From positions 1 through 8,267 of the forward strand of contig JAJYJF010000080.1 in assembly GCA_021796375.1 (NCBI GenBank): 8,267 nucleotides of DNA, read 5' to 3'. The notes under the pieces were generated by a model that did no database searches, had not been told where the DNA came from, and worked only from the letters and a program-made list of their open reading frames with translations. The stretch is from Chloroflexota bacterium. Its GTDB lineage: Bacteria; Chloroflexota; Anaerolineae; Anaerolineales; Anaerolineaceae. Positions 6,361 to 8,267 of the stretch are shown here, piece after piece. The position numbers were made by a program, and so were the translations under genes. How positions within the stretch are numbered: position 1 is the stretch's first letter; each line of letters opens with the position of its first letter.

Positions 6361-8267
6361 ATGGGCCTTCAATATAACAGCTCGCGGGACTCTATCTCGG
6401 GTTCAGTCGAGCGGATTACTTTCTACAATCCAGAAAACGGCTACAGCGTTATCCGTCTGAATCCGGAGCGGCGCAACATGCCGGGTGCGAACCGGGAAGG
6501 TTTGGTGACCGTTGTCGGCAACCTGCCCGAGGTCGCGCTTGGAGAATTTTTACGCCTTTCCGGCCGCTGGGAAAATCATCCCCACCATGGGCTTCAATTC
6601 AACGCAGAAGTTTGCGAGCAAACGCTTCCCGCTACCTCGGAGGCCATCCGGCGCTACCTGGGCTCAGGATTGATCAAAGGCATCGGCCCCCGGCTCGCCG
6701 AGCGGATCACCACCAAGTTCGGTGAAACCACCTTTGATGTCATCGAGAGCCATCCCGAGCGCCTGCGCCAGGTGGCGGATATCGGGGAAAAACGCCTCAA
6801 TTGGATTATCCGCGCCTGGGCCGAGCAAAAACAGATCAAAGAGATCATGTTCTACCTGCACGCTCGCGGGCTGAGCACCAACCTGGCGATTAAAATCTAC
6901 AAAGAATACGGCGACAGCGCGCTGGATGTGATCCAGAGCGACCCCTACCGGCTCGCCCGGGATATCACCGGGATCGGGTTCAAGACCGCAGACCGCATCG
7001 CGCAGGCCATGGGTCTCGCGGCGGACCACCCCTCGCGCATCCAAGCCGGGCTGATTTACTCGCTCAACGAAATGAGCAACAGCGGGCACGTCTATTCGCC
7101 GCAGGGCGAGCTGGTCTCGCGCGTCACCCAGCTCCTGGAGGTCCCGCCGGAGCTGGTCCTGCCCGCGCTCGAGGCGCTTTCGGAAGACGACCGCATCCGG
7201 GTCGACTTTCTGGCCTACCGGGAGGGTGGAGCGCCCCCGCGTAAAGCCCGGGATGAAGCCGCGGTGTACCTGACCCCGTTCTACCGCGGTGAGACCAGCG
7301 TCGCCGAGAAGCTCCGCGCGCTGAGCCTGATTCGGCCGTCCCGTCTGGCAAACCTTCAGGCCGCCTGGGATTCCTCCCCCGGAAAAACCGGGCTGGATCT
7401 CTCGCCCGAGCAGATGGCGGCCATCCAAACCGCGCTCATCTCCCCAGTGAGCGTTCTCACCGGCGGTCCGGGCACCGGGAAGACGACCGCCTTGAACGCC
7501 CTGATCGGCATCCTCCAGCGCGGAAAGAAGAAATTTGCGCTCGCTTCCCCGACCGGCCGGGCCGCCAAGCGCTTATCGGAAGCTACCGGTCACCCGGCTT
7601 CGACCATCCACCGCCTGCTCGGGTTTTCTCCCGGCACGGGGTTCGAATTCAACGCCGAGAACCCGCTCGACCTGGATATGCTCGTGGTGGACGAAGCCTC
7701 CATGCTCGACCTGCTGCTGGCCAACCACCTGCTGAAAGCCCTCCGGCCGGGGACCCACCTGCTGCTGGTGGGCGACGTAGACCAGCTCCCATCGGTCGGC
7801 GCCGGCGACGTCCTCCGCGACCTCATCGACAGCCAGCTCGCACCCGTCACCCGGCTGAATGCGATTTTTCGCCAGGCTGCCGGGTCGCAGATTATCACCA
7901 ACGCCCATCGCATCCATCAGGGCCAGATGCCGGTACTCCGCCAGGACAACCGCGATTTCTTCCTCTTTCCGGCTGACACAGCCGAGGACGCCGCCCAATG
8001 GCTGCAGGACGTAGTCTGCGAGCGGATTCCGCGGCGCTTCGGGCTCAGCCCTCGCGATGAGATCCAGGTAATCAGCCCGATGTACCGCGGCGCGGTGGGG
8101 GTAGACGCGCTGAACCTCCGCCTGCAGGCAGCCCTCAACCCGCCTTCGCCGGCCAAACCCGAGCGCTCGCTCTACGGCCAGCTGTTCCGAATGGGCGATA
8201 AGGTGATGCAAATCCAGAACAATTACGAAAAAGAGGTCTTCAACGGGGATATCGGTTGGGTCTCCGG
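6361..8267 (+). CDS. recD2: RecD2-type DNA helicase (SF1B), N-terminal 635 codons
   Basis: ATP-driven 5'-3' DNA helicase of the RecD2/TraA family (RecD without RecBC), involved in DNA repair and replication-fork maintenance. The N-terminal OB-like segment begins GSVERITFYNPENGYSVIRL (14-33), typical of RecD2 and absent from RecBCD-type RecD. Helix-hairpin-helix-rich segments follow (GSGLIKGIGPRLAERI from 101; DITGIGFKTADRIAQ about 200-215). Helicase motifs: Walker A GGPGTGKTT (368-376), SPTGRAAKRL (396-405), STIHRLLG (414-421), Walker B DEAS (444-447), GDVDQLPSVG (471-480), IFRQA (502-506) and ISPMYRG (571-577). The SH3-like insertion starts at about 611 with MGDKVMQIQNNY. The family is about 720-750 residues, so roughly 100 residues, including the last motifs, lie beyond the window. 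The start ATG at 6361 has AAGGA 10 nt upstream. It is open throughout, with no frameshift. Confidence 0.95.
   Translation, partial: MGLQYNSSRDSISGSVERITFYNPENGYSVIRLNPERRNMPGANREGLVTVVGNLPEVALGEFLRLSGRWENHPHHGLQFNAEVCEQTLPATSEAIRRYLGSGLIKGIGPRLAERITTKFGETTFDVIESHPERLRQVADIGEKRLNWIIRAWAEQKQIKEIMFYLHARGLSTNLAIKIYKEYGDSALDVIQSDPYRLARDITGIGFKTADRIAQAMGLAADHPSRIQAGLIYSLNEMSNSGHVYSPQGELVSRVTQLLEVPPELVLPALEALSEDDRIRVDFLAYREGGAPPRKARDEAAVYLTPFYRGETSVAEKLRALSLIRPSRLANLQAAWDSSPGKTGLDLSPEQMAAIQTALISPVSVLTGGPGTGKTTALNALIGILQRGKKKFALASPTGRAAKRLSEATGHPASTIHRLLGFSPGTGFEFNAENPLDLDMLVVDEASMLDLLLANHLLKALRPGTHLLLVGDVDQLPSVGAGDVLRDLIDSQLAPVTRLNAIFRQAAGSQIITNAHRIHQGQMPVLRQDNRDFFLFPADTAEDAAQWLQDVVCERIPRRFGLSPRDEIQVISPMYRGAVGVDALNLRLQAALNPPSPAKPERSLYGQLFRMGDKVMQIQNNYEKEVFNGDIGWVS

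Noticed and set aside
6664..7428. 254-codon ORF on the - strand.
   Set aside because: Antisense to recD2, whose motifs are continuous through the region; no domain or ribosome binding site evidence.
7573..8211. 212-codon ORF on the - strand.
   Set aside because: Antisense to the helicase motifs of recD2; a mirror frame without recognisable family features.

Overview
This is a GC-rich (roughly 60%) bacterial chromosomal window, made mostly of housekeeping genes. Three genes start with TTG or GTG, the + strand genes overlap tightly, and the first of them looks like the uncharacterised helical family DUF6483. Together these suggest an uncultured member of the Chloroflexota (Anaerolineae-like). 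That assignment is inference from gene content and style, because there is no rRNA or other marker here. I see no rRNA, tRNA, CRISPR array, transposase, phage gene or plasmid gene.

Layout, left to right. Bases 1-1631 (- strand) carry the N-terminal 543 codons of a transketolase (tkt) that runs off the left edge. A divergent intergenic region (1632-1910) holds a perfect 15-bp inverted repeat and a good sigma70-like promoter firing rightwards. Bases 1911-4284 (+) form a three-gene cluster in which each start codon overlaps the previous stop by 4 bp: a DUF6483-like helical protein, a GT-B glycosyltransferase-like protein related to the N-terminal half of L-arabinokinases, and a SPOUT (TrmH/SpoU) RNA methyltransferase with an N-terminal zinc ribbon. 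This cluster converges on typA (4268-6130, -), the BipA/TypA ribosomal GTPase. The two coding regions overlap by 17 bp, inside a hairpin that spans both stop codons. A second divergent region (6131-6360) separates typA from recD2 (6361 to the right edge, +), an SF1B DNA helicase that runs off the window.

The most interesting non-coding signal is in front of typA. On the - strand a promoter-like sequence (TTCTCA, 17 bp, TATAAT) is followed within about a dozen bases by a textbook intrinsic terminator (8-bp stem plus six U). Then comes about 55 bp of GC-rich leader with no second promoter that I can see. A 30-codon ORF starts right at the predicted transcript start, reads through the terminator hairpin and ends in an ATGA overlap with the typA start. 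This looks like a transcription attenuator, possibly translation-coupled, controlling a translation GTPase.

Functionally the window mixes carbon metabolism (tkt), RNA and ribosome functions (SPOUT methyltransferase, typA) and DNA repair (recD2). Apart from the overlapping three-gene cluster, the neighbours do not form an obvious common pathway. I found no convincing defence system, mobile element or new multi-gene machine. The candidates worth following are the typA leader, the intergenic inverted repeat, and the zinc-ribbon SPOUT protein in its overlapping cluster.
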